Shown here piece after piece: positions 48,051-60,861 of a DNA stretch of 64,000 nt. The DNA is taken from NCBI GenBank assembly GCA_030068075.1, contig CM057826.1, positions 69,599,312-69,663,311 of the forward strand. The letters run 5' to 3'. The stretch's first letter is position 1; every line of letters begins with the position of its first letter. Position numbers and translations under genes: made by a program. Source of the stretch: Paguma larvata. Taxonomy: Eukaryota > Chordata > Mammalia > Carnivora > Viverridae. Under the pieces are notes generated by a model. It did not search any database and was not told the origin of the DNA. It saw only the letters and a program-made list of their open reading frames with translations.

Positions 48051-51000
48051 ACAGGGAGACATCACCAAGATGGTGACATACGTTATTCCTGACTTTGCTC
48101 TCTCATGTATGAACGACTAACAACTGTTTAAAAACAAAGCACCACTGAGAGAATCCTAGGACTTGATGCTGAGGCTGAAGCAATCCTCTGTACCACAGAG
48201 ACCAAGACAGACTGCATTAGATGAATAAGAGGAGTACTTACGTATTGACTGCCTTGCCCCTCCCAGTGCCAGCAGGGCACACAGGAGAGGTCTCCTCTGA
48301 GCCTCTACTTCTCCCAATGGGAAAAGAAAACCCATGGGGGACAACCAGCCCAACCAACATTGTGGGTCACTTTGTGGGAGTCTCTATTGTGATCTCACAC
48401 CATGGGGATCATAGGGGACACTAGGGCGCAACCACTGAGAATCCAATTATGACAGAAAAAGGAGAAGGTGCTAACCACAACCTGGATCTTGGCAGACCAA
48501 ACTCATACCTGCAGTGGCTAAGTAGTAACCTCAGAGGTTTTACTTATCTGTAGAACCAAGTCAGAGGCTCTTAATAACCAAAGAACTTGGTGAACTGTAG
48601 ATCCTCAAACAAGGGAGGTTTGTTGACCCTAATGCTCAGTTTGCCCGCACCAGGCCTGGAAGCTGAATCACAGTCCTGGCCACTGTGGTGAGTGTCTTCC
48701 AGCTCTGTCTGACCAGAAGGACTTGCAACAAATCCTGGAAACGGTGTGGCCCAGCGGCACTTGAGCTAAGAGGTGGGAGGCCAGTGCTGATCACCCCCAG
48801 AGCAAAGCCAGTACTGGATATGGAGTATTCTCCTGCTTTGCACAAGCAGGACAATTCATTCATAGCCAAGACTGAGGATAGCTTTCAGCCTGTCCCGATT
48901 AGAGACCCTGTTTGGGAAACTGAGAGTAGCCTGACACACCTTTCCCACCAAGGCAAGTTTGCTGAGATATTGCACCACCTGCACTGGAGAGTGTCTTCAG
49001 GCCCCATGTGATCAGAAAGGCTGGCAGCAACTACTGGAAGCTGTACTACCCCAGTGATGCTTGAACCAAGAGGAAGACAGAGCTTAGTTTGCATCACAAA
49101 GACAGTGGCCCTGTTAGGGAACTTGGGTTGCAGATAGCTTGAATTAATACAACAAAGAGCTTTACTGGCTTTAGAACTGCTTCTTGCTCTGTACTTGGGC
49201 AAGAATCTAATTTGTAGCCCTGATCATCATTGAATACAGCTTTCAGCCTGTCTGAGCAGAGAAGCTAACCAGAGCACATGGAAAGCTGCATAGTCCATTC
49301 AGTAGCCCTGTGCACACTGGCACTTAAACAGAGGATATAGTCCATTAGCAGATTTAAACTGGGGCATCAGCTGACCAGGGAATTCACTGCACACTCTGGA
49401 CTGATTTGGATCCTCAAAAAATGGGCTGTACAGGTTCCTGTACCTGGACAGCTACCCTGCCAGGTCAGGTAAACTAATTCATAGCCCCTGTGTCCAACTG
49501 AATATAATGCTGAGTCCTCACCATCTAGTATGTAATATGTCTGACTAGAGAATCCCGGAAACCAGGAGCCCATCCTATATCCTTCCTTGGGGTGGAAAAC
49601 CAAGCCGGCATTCTTATCCAAATGTTCTCAACTAGTGGCACAATTCCATCCATTTCATCAGAGATTGAGCAGTTATCTCACCCCAAATTCATAATAGTAG
49701 GCCTCACCTGCCCAAAGAGATCAGCAGTGGACACACTTGGAACCCCAACTGAGCTGACTGGTGAAAAACTCTCTCTGCCAAACCAAACCTGTAAAGTCTA
49801 GAAGAGAAGGCTCAATTGCTCAAATGCATAGATATCAACACAGATCAAAGATTACAGTTTAATATTAGGTAAATATGATACCATCAAAGGAATCAAATAA
49901 AGCTCTAATAACTGACCCTAAGGAAGTGAAAATATATGAACTGTCAGATGAAGAATTCAGAATAACCCTCTTAAGGAGGTCTAGTTAATTACAAGAAAAC
50001 ACAGATAATTAAATAAAACAGTTCAAGAACAAAACAAGCATTTTGAAAAAGAAATAACAACCACCACCAATAATAACCACAACAAATCCTAGAGTTGAAA
50101 AATCCTAGAGTTAAAGAATTCAGTAGAGACCTTCAAAAGCCTATTGGACCATGCAGAAATGAAAATCAGTGACCTGGAGGATAGAACACTGAAAATTACC
50201 CAGTCAGAGGAGCAAAAAGAAAAGAAAAGAAAAGAGAAAAAAAAAAAAAAAAAAAGAATGAAAAAGACTAAACAAAACCTATGGGAATTATAGTACACAA
50301 TGAAAATGAATAATATTACATTATTGTGGGAATTCCAAACAGAACAGAAAAAGAGAAATTGATAGGAGGATATTTAAAGAAAATGATGACTGAAAAATTC
50401 TGAAACCTGGGGAAGAAATGAATATATAAATCCATAAGGTTGAAAGGCCCCCAAATAGGTTGAATATGAATAGGGCTATACTGAGATACATTATAATTAA
50501 ATTATCAAAATTTAAATACAAATAAAGAATTTTAAGAACAGCAAAAGAAAAGTTATACCCAAGGGAACCTCCATAAGACTTTTGGCAGATTTCTAGACAA
50601 AATTTTCAGGCCAAAAGAGAATGGAATCACATATTCAAAATATTGTCTCTGTTTGCAGATGACATGATTTATATATAGAATAAGACAGAGAACTGTTAGA
50701 TCTAATCAATAAATTCAGTAAAATTGCAGTATACAAAATTAACCTACAAACCTCAGCAGCATTTCTGTACAATAACAACATTTTCTGAAAAAGTAATTGA
50801 TCACATTTATAATTAAAATACCAAATATAAACATCTAGGAGGTGAAAAATCTCTCCTCTGAAAAATTATAAGACATTGGTGAAAGAAATTGAAGAAGATA
50901 CAAATAACAGTATACTGTGCTCATGGATTGGAAAAATTAATATGATTAAAATGTCAGTAATACATGAAGCTATTTATAGATTTAATGCAATCCTTAACAA

Positions 51001-52725
51001 GATTCCAATGGAATTTTTTACAGAGGTAGAAAATTCTTAAATTTATATGAAACCACAAAACACCCCCAGAAGCCAAGGGAATTATAAAAAAAGGAGAACT
51101 AAACAAGAAGCATCACACTTCCTGATTTCAAGCTATATTATAAAGCTATAGTCATCAAAAAAGTACAGTAATGACATAAAAACAGATAATTCGATGGAAC
51201 GGAACTGAGAGCCCAAAAATAAACACAAACATATATGACCGACTAATATTTGACAAGAGATCCAAGAATACTTCATGGAGAAAAGACAGTGTCTTCAGTA
51301 AATGGTGCTGGGATAATTGAATAGTTACTTACTTTAAAAAAATAAAACTGCACTCAGACCTTACCATACTTACAAAAATTAACTCAAAATGGATTACAGA
51401 CTTGAATGTAACTTCAGAAACCATCGAAAACCTAGAAGAAATCATGGGAATAAAGCACCTTGACATAGATATTGGTAATGATTATTTGGGTATGCCACCT
51501 AAAGCACATGCAGTAAACCGAAAACAGGCTAGGGGATCACATCAAACTAAATGGCTTCTGCACAAGAAAAGAACCAATCAACAAAGTGAAAAGACAACCT
51601 ACTAATAGGAAAAAAAATACAAACAATGTACCTGATAAGTGGTTAATACCCAAAATATATAAAGAGCACGTATAACTCAATAGGTAAAACAAAACAAAAC
51701 AACCCAATTTAAAAAAAGGGCAAAGGAGCTAAGTAGACATTTCTCCAAATAAGATATACAAAAAGTCAACAGGTACATGAACAGAAGCTCAAAATTACTA
51801 ATTATTAGGGAAATGCAAATTGAAACCAGCATAAAATATCTCTTTATGGCTCTTAGAATGGTCATCATCAAAAAGGGAAGAGATAATTAATGCTGCCATG
51901 GATGAATAGAAAGGAGGACCCTCGTGCACTGTTGGTGGGACTGTAGACTGATGCAACCACTATGGAAAACATTATGGAGGACCATGAAAAATATAAAAAT
52001 AGAGCTACCATATGATCAAGCAATTTCACTTCTGGGACTACATCCAAGGACAATGAAGACACTAACCTGAAAAGATATCTGCGCTCCATGTTCCTATCAG
52101 TACTGTTTACTATAGCCAAGACATGGAAACAACCTAAGTGTCCATCAGTGGATAAATGGATTAATAACTTTGTGGTTTATATAGTCAATGCAATATTATT
52201 AAGCCATAAAAAATGAGGAAATCTTACCATTTGCAACAGCATGCATAGACCTTTAAGGAATTATGCTAAGTGAAATAAGTCACACAGAGAAGAGAAATAT
52301 CATATGATTTCATTTATACTGAAATCTGAAAACAAACAAACAAAAAAACAGCTCAGAAAAAGAGCAGACTTGTGGTTACCAGTGGGATGTGGTAATTGGA
52401 GGGAGGTGGTTAGAAAGTATAAACTTCCAGCTCTGTGATAAATAATTCCTAGGGATATAATTAATATACAACATGACAAATATAGGTAAAACTGCAATAT
52501 GATATAAAAGGAAATTTTTAAGAGTAAATCTTCAGAGTTCCCATGCTAGAATGAATATTTTCTTTTTTTAATGTCTCTTTTTTATTGTATTTGTATAAGA
52601 TGGATGCTAGTTGGATGATTGTAATCATTTTACAATATAAGAAAATCAGATGCTCATGCTCTGTGCCTTAAACTTGTACAGTGATGTATGTCAATTATTT
52701 CTCAGTAAAACATGAGGGTGGGGGT
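48051..52725 (+). mobile_element. Nearly end-to-end old LINE-1 with a large internal deletion
   Basis: It starts with an L1M-type 5' UTR ('catcaccaagatggtgacat'), followed by about 1.8 kb of less AT-rich 5' UTR (48,100-49,900). ORF1-type code then runs to about 50640. There the text jumps to the ORF2 reverse-transcriptase active site: TTT GCA GAT GAC, Phe-Ala-Asp-Asp, at 50652-50663. The endonuclease and first part of the RT are missing. ORF2 continues with stops (ETIENLEEIMG near 51417) to the 3' UTR end at about 52725, without a surviving poly-A. Inactive. Confidence 0.88.
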
Positions 52726-52730
52726 TAGTC
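52726..52730 (+). repeat. Right target duplication TAGTC of the nested L1
   Basis: Pairs with 48046-48050; the host L1 resumes immediately after. Confidence 0.7.
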
Positions 52731-53355
52731 TCTTAACAACTTTGAAGTATATAATACAGGATTATTGACTAATCATAAATCTGTGCCCCAGAGCTCCAGA
52801 AATTATTCATCTTTTAGTTGTAAGTTTGTATCTTTTAATAGCATCTTCCCAGTTCCTCCAACCTCAGCCTTTGGTAACTACCATTCTGCTATCAGTTCCT
52901 AGAAATTTAGCTTTTTTGATGCCACATATTAGTGATAAGATACAGATTTGTCTTTCTCTCTCTGGCCTAACTCAGCATAATGTCCTCAAGTACTATCCAT
53001 ATTTCACAAGTGGCAAAACTTTCTTATTTCTCATGTCTGAATAATACTGTATATAAAACATGTCTTTATTCATTCACCCGTTGGTAGTTAATGCTGCAAT
53101 AAACATGAGATTATAGTTAATGCTGCAGTAAACGTGAGAGTGCAGATATCTTTCTCTTTCTCATATCCTGTTTTCCTTTCCTTTGATTATATAACTGGAT
53201 TTGGGGTTGCTGGATCATATGGTACCAGCAGTTTTAATTTTTTTTTTTTTTTGTAATTTTTGAGGTAACTCCATACTGTTCTTCATAGTAACAAACCAAT
53301 AGCAGGTAACAAGGATTACTTTATCTCCATATCCTCAACAATGTTTGTTACCTCA
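52731..53355 (-). mobile_element. Host LINE-1 resumed: 3' UTR into ORF2 C-terminus
   Basis: Antisense L1M text: 'tcttaacaactttgaagtat', 'agctccagaaattattcatc', 'ccaacctcagcctttggtaa', 'actcagcataatgtcctcaa', then 'gtaactccatactgttcttc' at the ORF2 end. Confidence 0.85.
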
Positions 53356-53640
53356 AAGCATCAATCCAAGGAACCTAAGCCTCCTTGTTTTCAACCAACC
53401 CCTTCAGCACCTCTGTAAGAACTGTAACTCCCGCCTTTGTCATTGAGAAAAAAATCTAACCTTTTAAAGGAACAAAAGACTCCCTCTGATGACATCCTCA
53501 CCCCTATGCAACAACCTATTAAGAATGCCCTTATGGTGTTTATAGACACCGCAGGGAAAACTCACAATGCTTCTTTGGAAAACTGGAAAAAACTAGGAAC
53601 ATATGTGTTGAAGTATACTCCTTACATATCCAATTTGTGG
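53356..53640. other. Filler sequence of unknown origin inside the host L1
   Basis: This 285-bp piece does not read as L1. It sits between L1 text from the ORF2 C-terminus and L1 text from well upstream in the RT region. On the plus strand it is open from 53437 and contains KNALMVFIDTAGKTH. That faintly resembles the start of a retroviral RNase H domain (V-F-x-D-x-x-G-K-T), so it may be an old endogenous retrovirus pol scrap. The match is too short to be certain. Confidence 0.35.
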
Positions 53641-55030
53641 AATATTTTTGTCATGAAAGCATGTTGTATTTTGTCAAATATTTTCTCTGCATTTATTAGG
53701 ATAACCATACATCATTTTCTTAATGTGGCATATCACACTGAGTATGTTCAACCATTCTTATATCTCAGAAATGAGCCCCACTTGGTCACGGTGTGTGATC
53801 TTTTAGCTGAATTGTTTGCTGATATTTTGTTGAGAATCTTTGCATCTATATCCATCAAGAGTATTGATCTATAGTTTTATTTTCTTGTAATGTAGTGTTA
53901 ACTGACTTTGGTATCAAGGTAATGATGGCCACATACGATATATTTTGAAGTGTTCCCCTTCCTCATTTTTGGAACAGTCTGTGAGGGGTTGGACTTAATT
54001 ATTTTTTAAATGTTTAGTGGAATACACCAGTGGAACCACCTCCTGGGTTTTTGTGTGTTCAGAGGTTTTTGATTACTGATTCGACTTCTACTCTTTATTG
54101 AACTCTTTATTGAAGTGCGTGGTTGTCCAGTTTTATCAGGTATTTTATGGTTATTGAAGAGACTTTTTCCTATTGGATGTTCTTGACACCCTTTTCAGAT
54201 ATGGGTTGACGATATACACCAGAGTTTGTTTCTGGACTTTGTTTTCTAATTCCATTGGTCTTTCTTAGTGTGCATTTTTTAAAATAATGTTTATTTTTGA
54301 GAATGGGATGGGGTGGGGGGAGCAGAGTGAAAGTGAGACACAAAATCTGAGGCAGACTCCAGAGGCTGAGCTGTCAGCACAGAGCCTGATGCAGGGCTTG
54401 AACATATGGATTGTGAGATCATGACTTGAGCCAAAGTTGGATGCTTAACCGACTGAGCCACCTAGTTGCCCCTCTTGGTGTCCATTTTAAGCTGGTGCCA
54501 TACTATTTTAATTATTATAACTTTGTAATATAGTTTAAAATCAGGTACTGTGATGCCTCCGGCTTTGATCTTTAATAGGATTGTTTACCTATTCAGGGTT
54601 TTATGAGGGTGTCTACAGATGTAGGATTTTTTTTTTTCTATTTCTGTGAAAAATGCTATTGGAATTTTGGTAGGGATTACATTGAACCTATAGAAGGCTT
54701 TGGATAGTACATTTTAATGTACTTTGGAACATTGATATTTTAATATACTCTGGGATATAATAGCTTTGAGATATTTTAATAATATTAATTATTCTATTAA
54801 TGATATAGGATATCTTTCTACTTTCTGTTATTTTCAATTTCTTTCATTAAATTCTTGTAGTTTTTGGTTTAAAGATTTTTCATGTTCCTCAATTAAGTCT
54901 ATTTATTCCTTTTTCTGAGAAGTCAGTGTTAATTATACAAATTATGCATGTTGATTTTTATACCCTGCGGTTTTACTGAATTCACTGATAACTGCTAACA
55001 GTTTTTGGTTGAATCTTTATGATTTTCTAT
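53641..55030 (-). mobile_element. Host LINE-1: ORF2 reverse-transcriptase region, interrupted by a SINE
   Basis: Antisense ORF2 text: 'gttgtattttgtcaaatatt', 'gtggcatatcacactgagta', 'gttgagaatctttgcatcta', then after a SINE 'taatatagtttaaaatcagg' and 'gatgcctccggctttgatct', up to 'ttggttgaatctttatgatt'. Confidence 0.85.
54279..54473 (-). mobile_element. SINEC inserted in the host L1
   Basis: Antisense copy ending 'gactgagccacctagttgcc'. CTTAGTGTGCATTTT (54264-54278) and CTTGGTGTCCATTTT (54474-54488) form a 15-bp target duplication with two differences. Confidence 0.95.
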
Positions 55031-55518
55031 ATACAGTTGTTCCCCAACTTATGATGGTTAGACTTATAATTTTTTCAACTTTACAATGGTTTGGAAGCGA
55101 TACACATTCAGTAGGGACCATTCTTCACAGTTTGAATTTTTATCTTTTCCAAGCTAGCAATATCCAGTCGAGTACTCTCTCATGATACCCTGACGTTGCA
55201 GTGAGATGCACCTCCCAGTCAGCCTTGGAATCAGGGAGGTAAACAATCAGTGCCCTGACAACTCTTATATGCCTATACACCTCTTCCCTTTTTCATTTTC
55301 AGTGCAATAGTCAATGAATTACCTGAAATATTTAATACTTTTCTCTATAAAATAAGCTTTGCTTTAGATAATTTTGTCCACTATATAGGCTAATGTACGT
55401 TTTCTAAACACATTTGAGTTCAACTAGGCTAGTCTATATTATTCAGTAGATTAGATGTATTAAGTGTCTTTTTGACTTAAGAACATTTTCAAGGAAAATG
55501 GTCAAAGAAGATGTGTGT
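55031..55518 (+). mobile_element. Tigger/pogo-like non-autonomous DNA transposon nested in the L1
   Basis: It starts after TA with CAGTTGTTCCCCAACTTATG, the TA-CAG start of pogo/Tigger-type elements. It continues with 'aactttacaatggtttggaag', 'cgatacacattcagtaggga', 'cttcacagtttgaattttta' and 'ttttagataattttgtccac', which I remember as a common old eutherian MER-type repeat. L1 ORF2 text is interrupted exactly here and resumes near 55519. The right terminal repeat is decayed. Confidence 0.6.
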
Positions 55519-55735
55519 AAGATCATATCATCCTGCAAATAACAACAATTTTACTTCCTTTTTCAAATTTGGATACTTTTTATTTCTAAATTTTTCTTGT
55601 ACTTCCAATGCTATTTTGAATAAGGCACTGACATTGCGGACTCTATTGTATTATTCCTGACCTTAGAAAAATAGCTTTCAATTTTTCACCATTGAGTATA
55701 ATGTTAGCTGTGAGTTTGTTGCATATAACCTATGT
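55519..55735 (-). mobile_element. Host LINE-1 resumed after the DNA transposon
   Basis: 'gatcatatcatcctgcaaat', 'tactttttatttctaaattt', 'cttagaaaaatagctttcaa', 'caccattgagtataatgtta' are antisense L1 RT-region text that directly continues the part before 55030. Confidence 0.85.
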
Positions 55736-56249
55736 GTTCTGATGTTGATGCTCTCTTATTGCATTTATTTATTTATTTGATTTTTTTTTATTTCATTCAT
55801 TGCATTCCTCATCTCCAGAATTTCTTTTTTTATGATTTTAGTATTTTTGATAAATTTCTTATGTTGTCATGAAGTGTTTTTCTTATTTCATTTAATTATC
55901 TTTTTGTCTTTTTTTGTAGCTTATTGTGATTCTTCAAAACAGCTATTTTGAAATCTTTATTAACTAGTTTGAAAAATTATATCTTTAAGTTTGATTACTT
56001 AGGGTTATTGATATCTTTTGTTGGTTACCTGTTACCTTCATTCTCCATGTTTCTTGTATTTTTTTTATGTTGCTGTTATCACATTTCAATAAAAGAACCT
56101 TCTCTAAATCTGTACTTCTCCTCCAGTGTTAGACATTTTTTTATTGATCTTGCTTATATTTGGGATTTTTTTCCAACTTTAAATGAATATACCTGCTCCT
56201 GACTACCTTCTCCCTCTTGTGGCTGAATTGTCATCTGTATGTTTTTTTG

Positions 56250-56280
<31 letters not shown>

Positions 56281-57150
56281 TTCTTGTTCTTACAACTCAG
56301 TAGGCCTGGCTGCTGGAAAACTCTTTTGTTTTCCAGAAAGCCACAGTAGTTCAAGTTCTTATTTTCTCCTTTACCTACAGACACTGCTTTGATTTTCTGA
56401 GCCCATGTGATATCCAGGGAGCACTGCCCTGATGCTATACTCATTAGCATTTATAAGGAGCCAACTGCAGAGTGGGCAGAGAAGTGTAGGTTTAGCACTA
56501 GGGTGTTGGGGATACACACAGTGGGTCTGAGGGTCCTTGGGTGAGGTTCTCCCAGGAGCATTGGGTAAGCTTCCTATGAGGGTCCTTAACAGTCAGCAGG
56601 AACTGCATCCCAATAATGCCCTTTGATATTCTTTTATGCCTCTACCCTGCTCCCCCCACTTGCTCCCAGCCTTGGACATCTTGCTTCACTATTCTGGGTG
56701 CTGCTGGGAAGGAATGGGTTTCTCAGAATCCTACATAGCTGGAATATCAGGGTACTTACTACTATACTTTTCCTTTGTCAGAGAGGTCATTGCTAGCTAG
56801 TTCGGCTAGCTCTGGATGAGACACAATGCTGGCAAAGTTCCTCTTACTCTCTTCAGTACATCCAAACACATGTTTGTTTGTTTATTTCCTTCCAAGGGGA
56901 TATTTGAAGCTCTCCTTAGGAAGGCTAGTCTTCTACAAAACCTCTCTGTGTCTGAGTGGCCAAGTCAGCACTTTCTACGTTATACCGCACCATAACCAAG
57001 AAGAAACGGGCTTAGTATGTTGGCATCTGCTGATTCCATAGACAGAGCTGAGATATGTCTGCTTAAAACCCAATGTACAAATGGGCAAGTCTTCTCGCAA
57101 GTCCTCGGGCTAATGGTGCTGGATCCTACAATTAATAGAGGTACTTTTGT
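55736..57150 (-). mobile_element. Probable antisense 5' region of an old LINE-1
   Basis: 'cttcaaaacagctattttga', 'aatctttattaactagtttg' and the less AT-rich 56,400-57,100 resemble the ORF1/5' UTR side of old L1s in antisense. It abuts the RT-region text without the intervening ORF2 and ORF1 parts, so a large deletion or a separate copy is implied. A (TTTTG)n tract lies at about 56245-56275. Confidence 0.5.
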
Positions 57151-57224
57151 TTGTGAATGGATGCTGATTTTTAGCTGTTAAAAAGTGTGACAAAAGTTAA
57201 ACAAGTTATATAACCATGATACTG

Positions 57225-57490
57225 ACATCATCCTGATTTCTTGTTGTTGAGTTTTGAGTTATTTGTATATTTTGCATATCAGTACTTTATCAGAGTTCTC
57301 TTTTGCAAATACTTTATCAATCAGTCTGTGGCTTTCCTTATTCTCTTGATGTTGTCTGTTGCAAACAAGAATTTCTAATATTAATGAAGTCTAGTTTGGC
57401 AATGAGTTCTTTCCTGAATAATGCCTTGGTGTTTTATTTAAGAAGTCACTATTGTATCCAAGATCATCTAAGATTTTTTTTAATTTTATT
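57225..57490 (-). mobile_element. Old LINE-1 ORF2/3' UTR fragment
   Basis: 'gtatattttgcatatcagta', 'aatactttatcaatcagtct', 'gcaaacaagaatttctaata' and 'taagaagtcactattgtatc' read as antisense L1M text. Confidence 0.65.
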
Positions 57491-59748
57491 ATTTTATATT
57501 TTAAAAGGTTAAAAAAAGAATATGCAACAGCTACTATATGTGGCCTGTAATGTCTAAAATATTTACTACATTACCTTTTACAGAAAATGTTTACTGACTC
57601 TTTAATTACCCAAAACTAATAGGTAAGTGAAGTATTCAGAGGTACACAGAAAAGATTCAAAGGAAATACATAGTCTTGTATTTTTACATCAAAAGAGCTT
57701 TATGCCCTAGGAAAAAGCAGATAAAATAACATCAATCACTAAATGAAACATTTTAAAGGAAAAATTGGCATGTAACATTTCAGTTTAAGACCCCTGACTT
57801 AATTTAGATTTGATCAGTAGCGAGAGTATGTAAGTATGCAGTTTTAATGACAATTGAGAAATATTAAATACAATGCAGAATTTTACTTCATAGAAATTAC
57901 ACATCCAATGAAAAAAGAAATTACACATTCATCTGTTTTTTATTTATGAGTATTTTGTGGAACATTTTATAAATGTTGATTAGAATATCTATATATATGT
58001 ATTTTACTATGAAATTTTTGTCTGAAGAGTCACCGAAAAAAGACATATCTTTAATCCTGTGTTATAAATATAATGATTACTTTAAACATTTTTATTCAGA
58101 GACTTACATACAGAAGTTGTTGACGCTTAGAGAATCAGTTAGAGTGAATTTTTCTCCAGTTCTCCATTCTTATTTCATAATGTGTCCTCACATCTGATGA
58201 TGGCAGATGTAGATGTTAGGCATTGAAAATACATTGTCTGCACAGGTTATGGTATTCTAGTGAGAATCCAGATATTAAAAGGCACACTGGTCAAGCCAGT
58301 GAGTTTAATGTAATTGTCAGAAAAGCTTTTACTTTATATATTTAATTGTCCTAACTCTTGAATTAGTTTTAATTGTTTATATGTATTGATACCTGTAAAT
58401 GTCTCAGCTCAAATGATAATTACGATTTTTACCTATTAAATTAAAACATTCATTGTATTTTATTGAGTTTTAGTTTTAAAGTGATGATAGAAGAATTCTT
58501 TCTTTCTTGAAATAAATTAATGTGCAATATAAGCATCATTTAGAGCAAGTCTCTAGGACAAGTTAAAGTGAGATGTTATGTTCAAGAGAGCCACAGATGC
58601 TAATTTTTGATATTTCTTTGTTTCTCTCCCTTCCCAATGTTTGATTTAGTACCAATATTTACTTGATGAGCACAGTATGATTTCATGGCTTAACACTTTT
58701 AGGGATTATGAGAAACAATGTGTTCAAAGAGTTCATATTGAGAAATTGAGAAATGATAATGAAGAGTAACTTGAAAATTAATGTAACACAGCTTAAGTGT
58801 GAAGGGTAGAACTAGCTATGTATTATATGACCCTATATATATTATAAAAGATCAACCAACTTTATTTTGGGATTGGGGGAAGTTCCAAAGAATACATAAG
58901 AATTGAGTAGAGTTTTAAAGGACAGGTAAAACCTTGCAAGGGTAAAAATGTAGGTTACGTCATTTTGATAACAATATGAAAGGCTTAACTATTTACAGAA
59001 TGGTGAGAATTCAATAATTTTCACTATAAGTTCTCATACACAAGCAGCTGCAGAAGAAACTATGAGGAGTCTGACATGTTTATTGTTTGTTTTTTGTTTT
59101 GTTTTTGTTTTGTATAAAGTTTGTTCTGTTTTGTTTTGTTCATATTCATTGATCATCTTTTATTAATTGTCAGTATGAAAGATGATATAGAGTAGGATGA
59201 TTAGGGAGAATATTATTTTAGTAATTTAAAAAGCAACTGAAGAGGTCCTTACCTAAGAAGAATTGGGGATGGATAGATGTAGGGTTCACATTAATGTTAA
59301 AGAAGTCAGAGGATGAAAGCAAAGGAAAATATCTAAATTTGAATGCTAAAAAATTACACTATAGGAGTAGACTGGAAGGTAGTTCAATTACTAAGTCTAA
59401 AGGACTATAAAGTGGAGAATGAATTTTTGACAGGTAATAAATTAAGATTTGTACTTGACAAGAATGAGATTGTGCAGTGTTTTCAGTTTACCCTGATCGT
59501 TATGCTAAAGAGCAAGAAATATGAGTTTGGTACTTTGAAGATAAGTGTAATATAGAGATATGGTTCTAAATTTCATAGACTTAAAAACAATCTGGTGAAA
59601 TCTATGCACTTTTAACTCAATACACATACATAAACATATATACACTCCAAAAGTTGAATACCATTTCAGTGATATCTGATTGTTTAAAATCATGAAGATA
59701 TATCAGATTACCAAATGAAATATTTTGAGTTAGAAAGAACGTAACCTT
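57491..59748. other. Unique AT-rich DNA, about 2.2 kb
   Basis: A degenerate TTTTG repeat at about 59080-59140. A splice-like TTTTACAG at about 57580 followed by GTAAGT near 57624 encloses 39 nt with stops in all three frames, so it was not called. Otherwise nothing recognised. Confidence 0.4.
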
Positions 59749-60030
59749 GGGACACCTGGGTGGCTCAGTCAGTAGAGTGCTTGACTCTTAATTTTGGCTC
59801 AAGTCATGATCCTAGGGTTGTGGCATCAAGCCCCACATCAGACTTTGTACTGAGAGTGCAGCCTACTTAAGATTCTCTCCCTCCTCCTCCCTCCCTCCTC
59901 TCTCTCTCTCTCTCTCTCTGTCCCTCTCTCTCTTTTTCCCTCTCTCTCTCTCTCTTCCTCCCCCTCCCTTTACCCCTCTCCCCTGCTCATGCTGTCTCTA
60001 AAATAAAATAACAAAAAACAAAAAAACAAA
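59749..60030 (+). mobile_element. SINEC, older subfamily, with a very long CT tract
   Basis: The head GGGACACCTGGGTGGCTCAG is followed by 'tgactcttaattttggctca', 'cagcctacttaagattctc', an expanded CT/TCCC tract of about 110 nt and an A-rich tail with AAAAAAC units. Confidence 0.94.
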
Positions 60031-60861
60031 ACCTTAAATGAAACTTGAATCAAAAGTAGGATGGACCTCATAAGATGAAAGAAAACAAATAAAATGACAC
60101 AAAGAAAGACAAGATAAAAAAAGAACTTATTAAGAGTTGTGATAAAGAAAACAGAAAAGAAAGAATCTTTAATATTTGTGGGAAGTTCACCATTGCCAGA
60201 TGCTACTCTGTAATCCAAGAAGGTGATGTTTAACATAGGGAGTAGGCATTATCAATTACAAATTGGTTAGTAACTTTAGTTGGGAAAAATTCTTCTGATG
60301 TAGCAAGATGGAACAGACTGTAACACATTGAGGCATGAATTACTATTTACAAAATTAAAGATAGAAATTAAATCTCTTCTTTCTTATTTAATACCTGGAT
60401 ACTGTTAATATTTGTACTATTAAGGTTATACATTTCTATTGCCTACTGGGCATTTTAATGACTAAATCTCCATATTTCTTTCCTTAGTAAAATTGTCTGA
60501 TATATAATGTCTATAAAAACAAGTGATAATATACCATGTGACCTCATCCTGCCCTTACCTGCTTGGGAAATTCTTATATAATCTGAAGTCTAACTATTCT
60601 TCCTGCTACTAAGTATATTAGGTTTTCTCTGCATTTGGTCAATACATTACCTAATTACTTGAATTTTATAGGGGGAATTTCTGTACTTTGCAACCGAAGA
60701 AAAACATCAAAACACTAGGTCGTGAAGGCCCCTATGCACTCCCCCAGAAATTTCACAATAAGCAGCTTGGAAAAATTCAAGAAAGAAACTAATAATTCTA
60801 ACACTCTACACTCAATGATGAATGAATATCTGACATAATGAATCTGCATTTTCATTAACAG
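60031..60861. other. Unique AT-rich DNA ending in a candidate 3' splice site
   Basis: No repeat recognised. The last bases, GCATTTTCATTAACAG, form the acceptor in front of the candidate exon at 60862. Confidence 0.4.

Noticed and set aside
48200..49800. Several 65-108 codon open frames on both strands in less AT-rich DNA
   Set aside because: This is the 5' UTR of an old L1; lower AT content makes chance open frames longer, and no families are visible.
53437..53874. 145-codon open frame, the longest plus-strand frame in the window
   Set aside because: Its second half is antisense L1 ORF2 and its first half an unidentified filler, so it is a chance fusion and not a gene.
57585..57624. TTTTACAG acceptor and TAG|GTAAGT donor 39 nt apart
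   Set aside because: All three frames contain stops.
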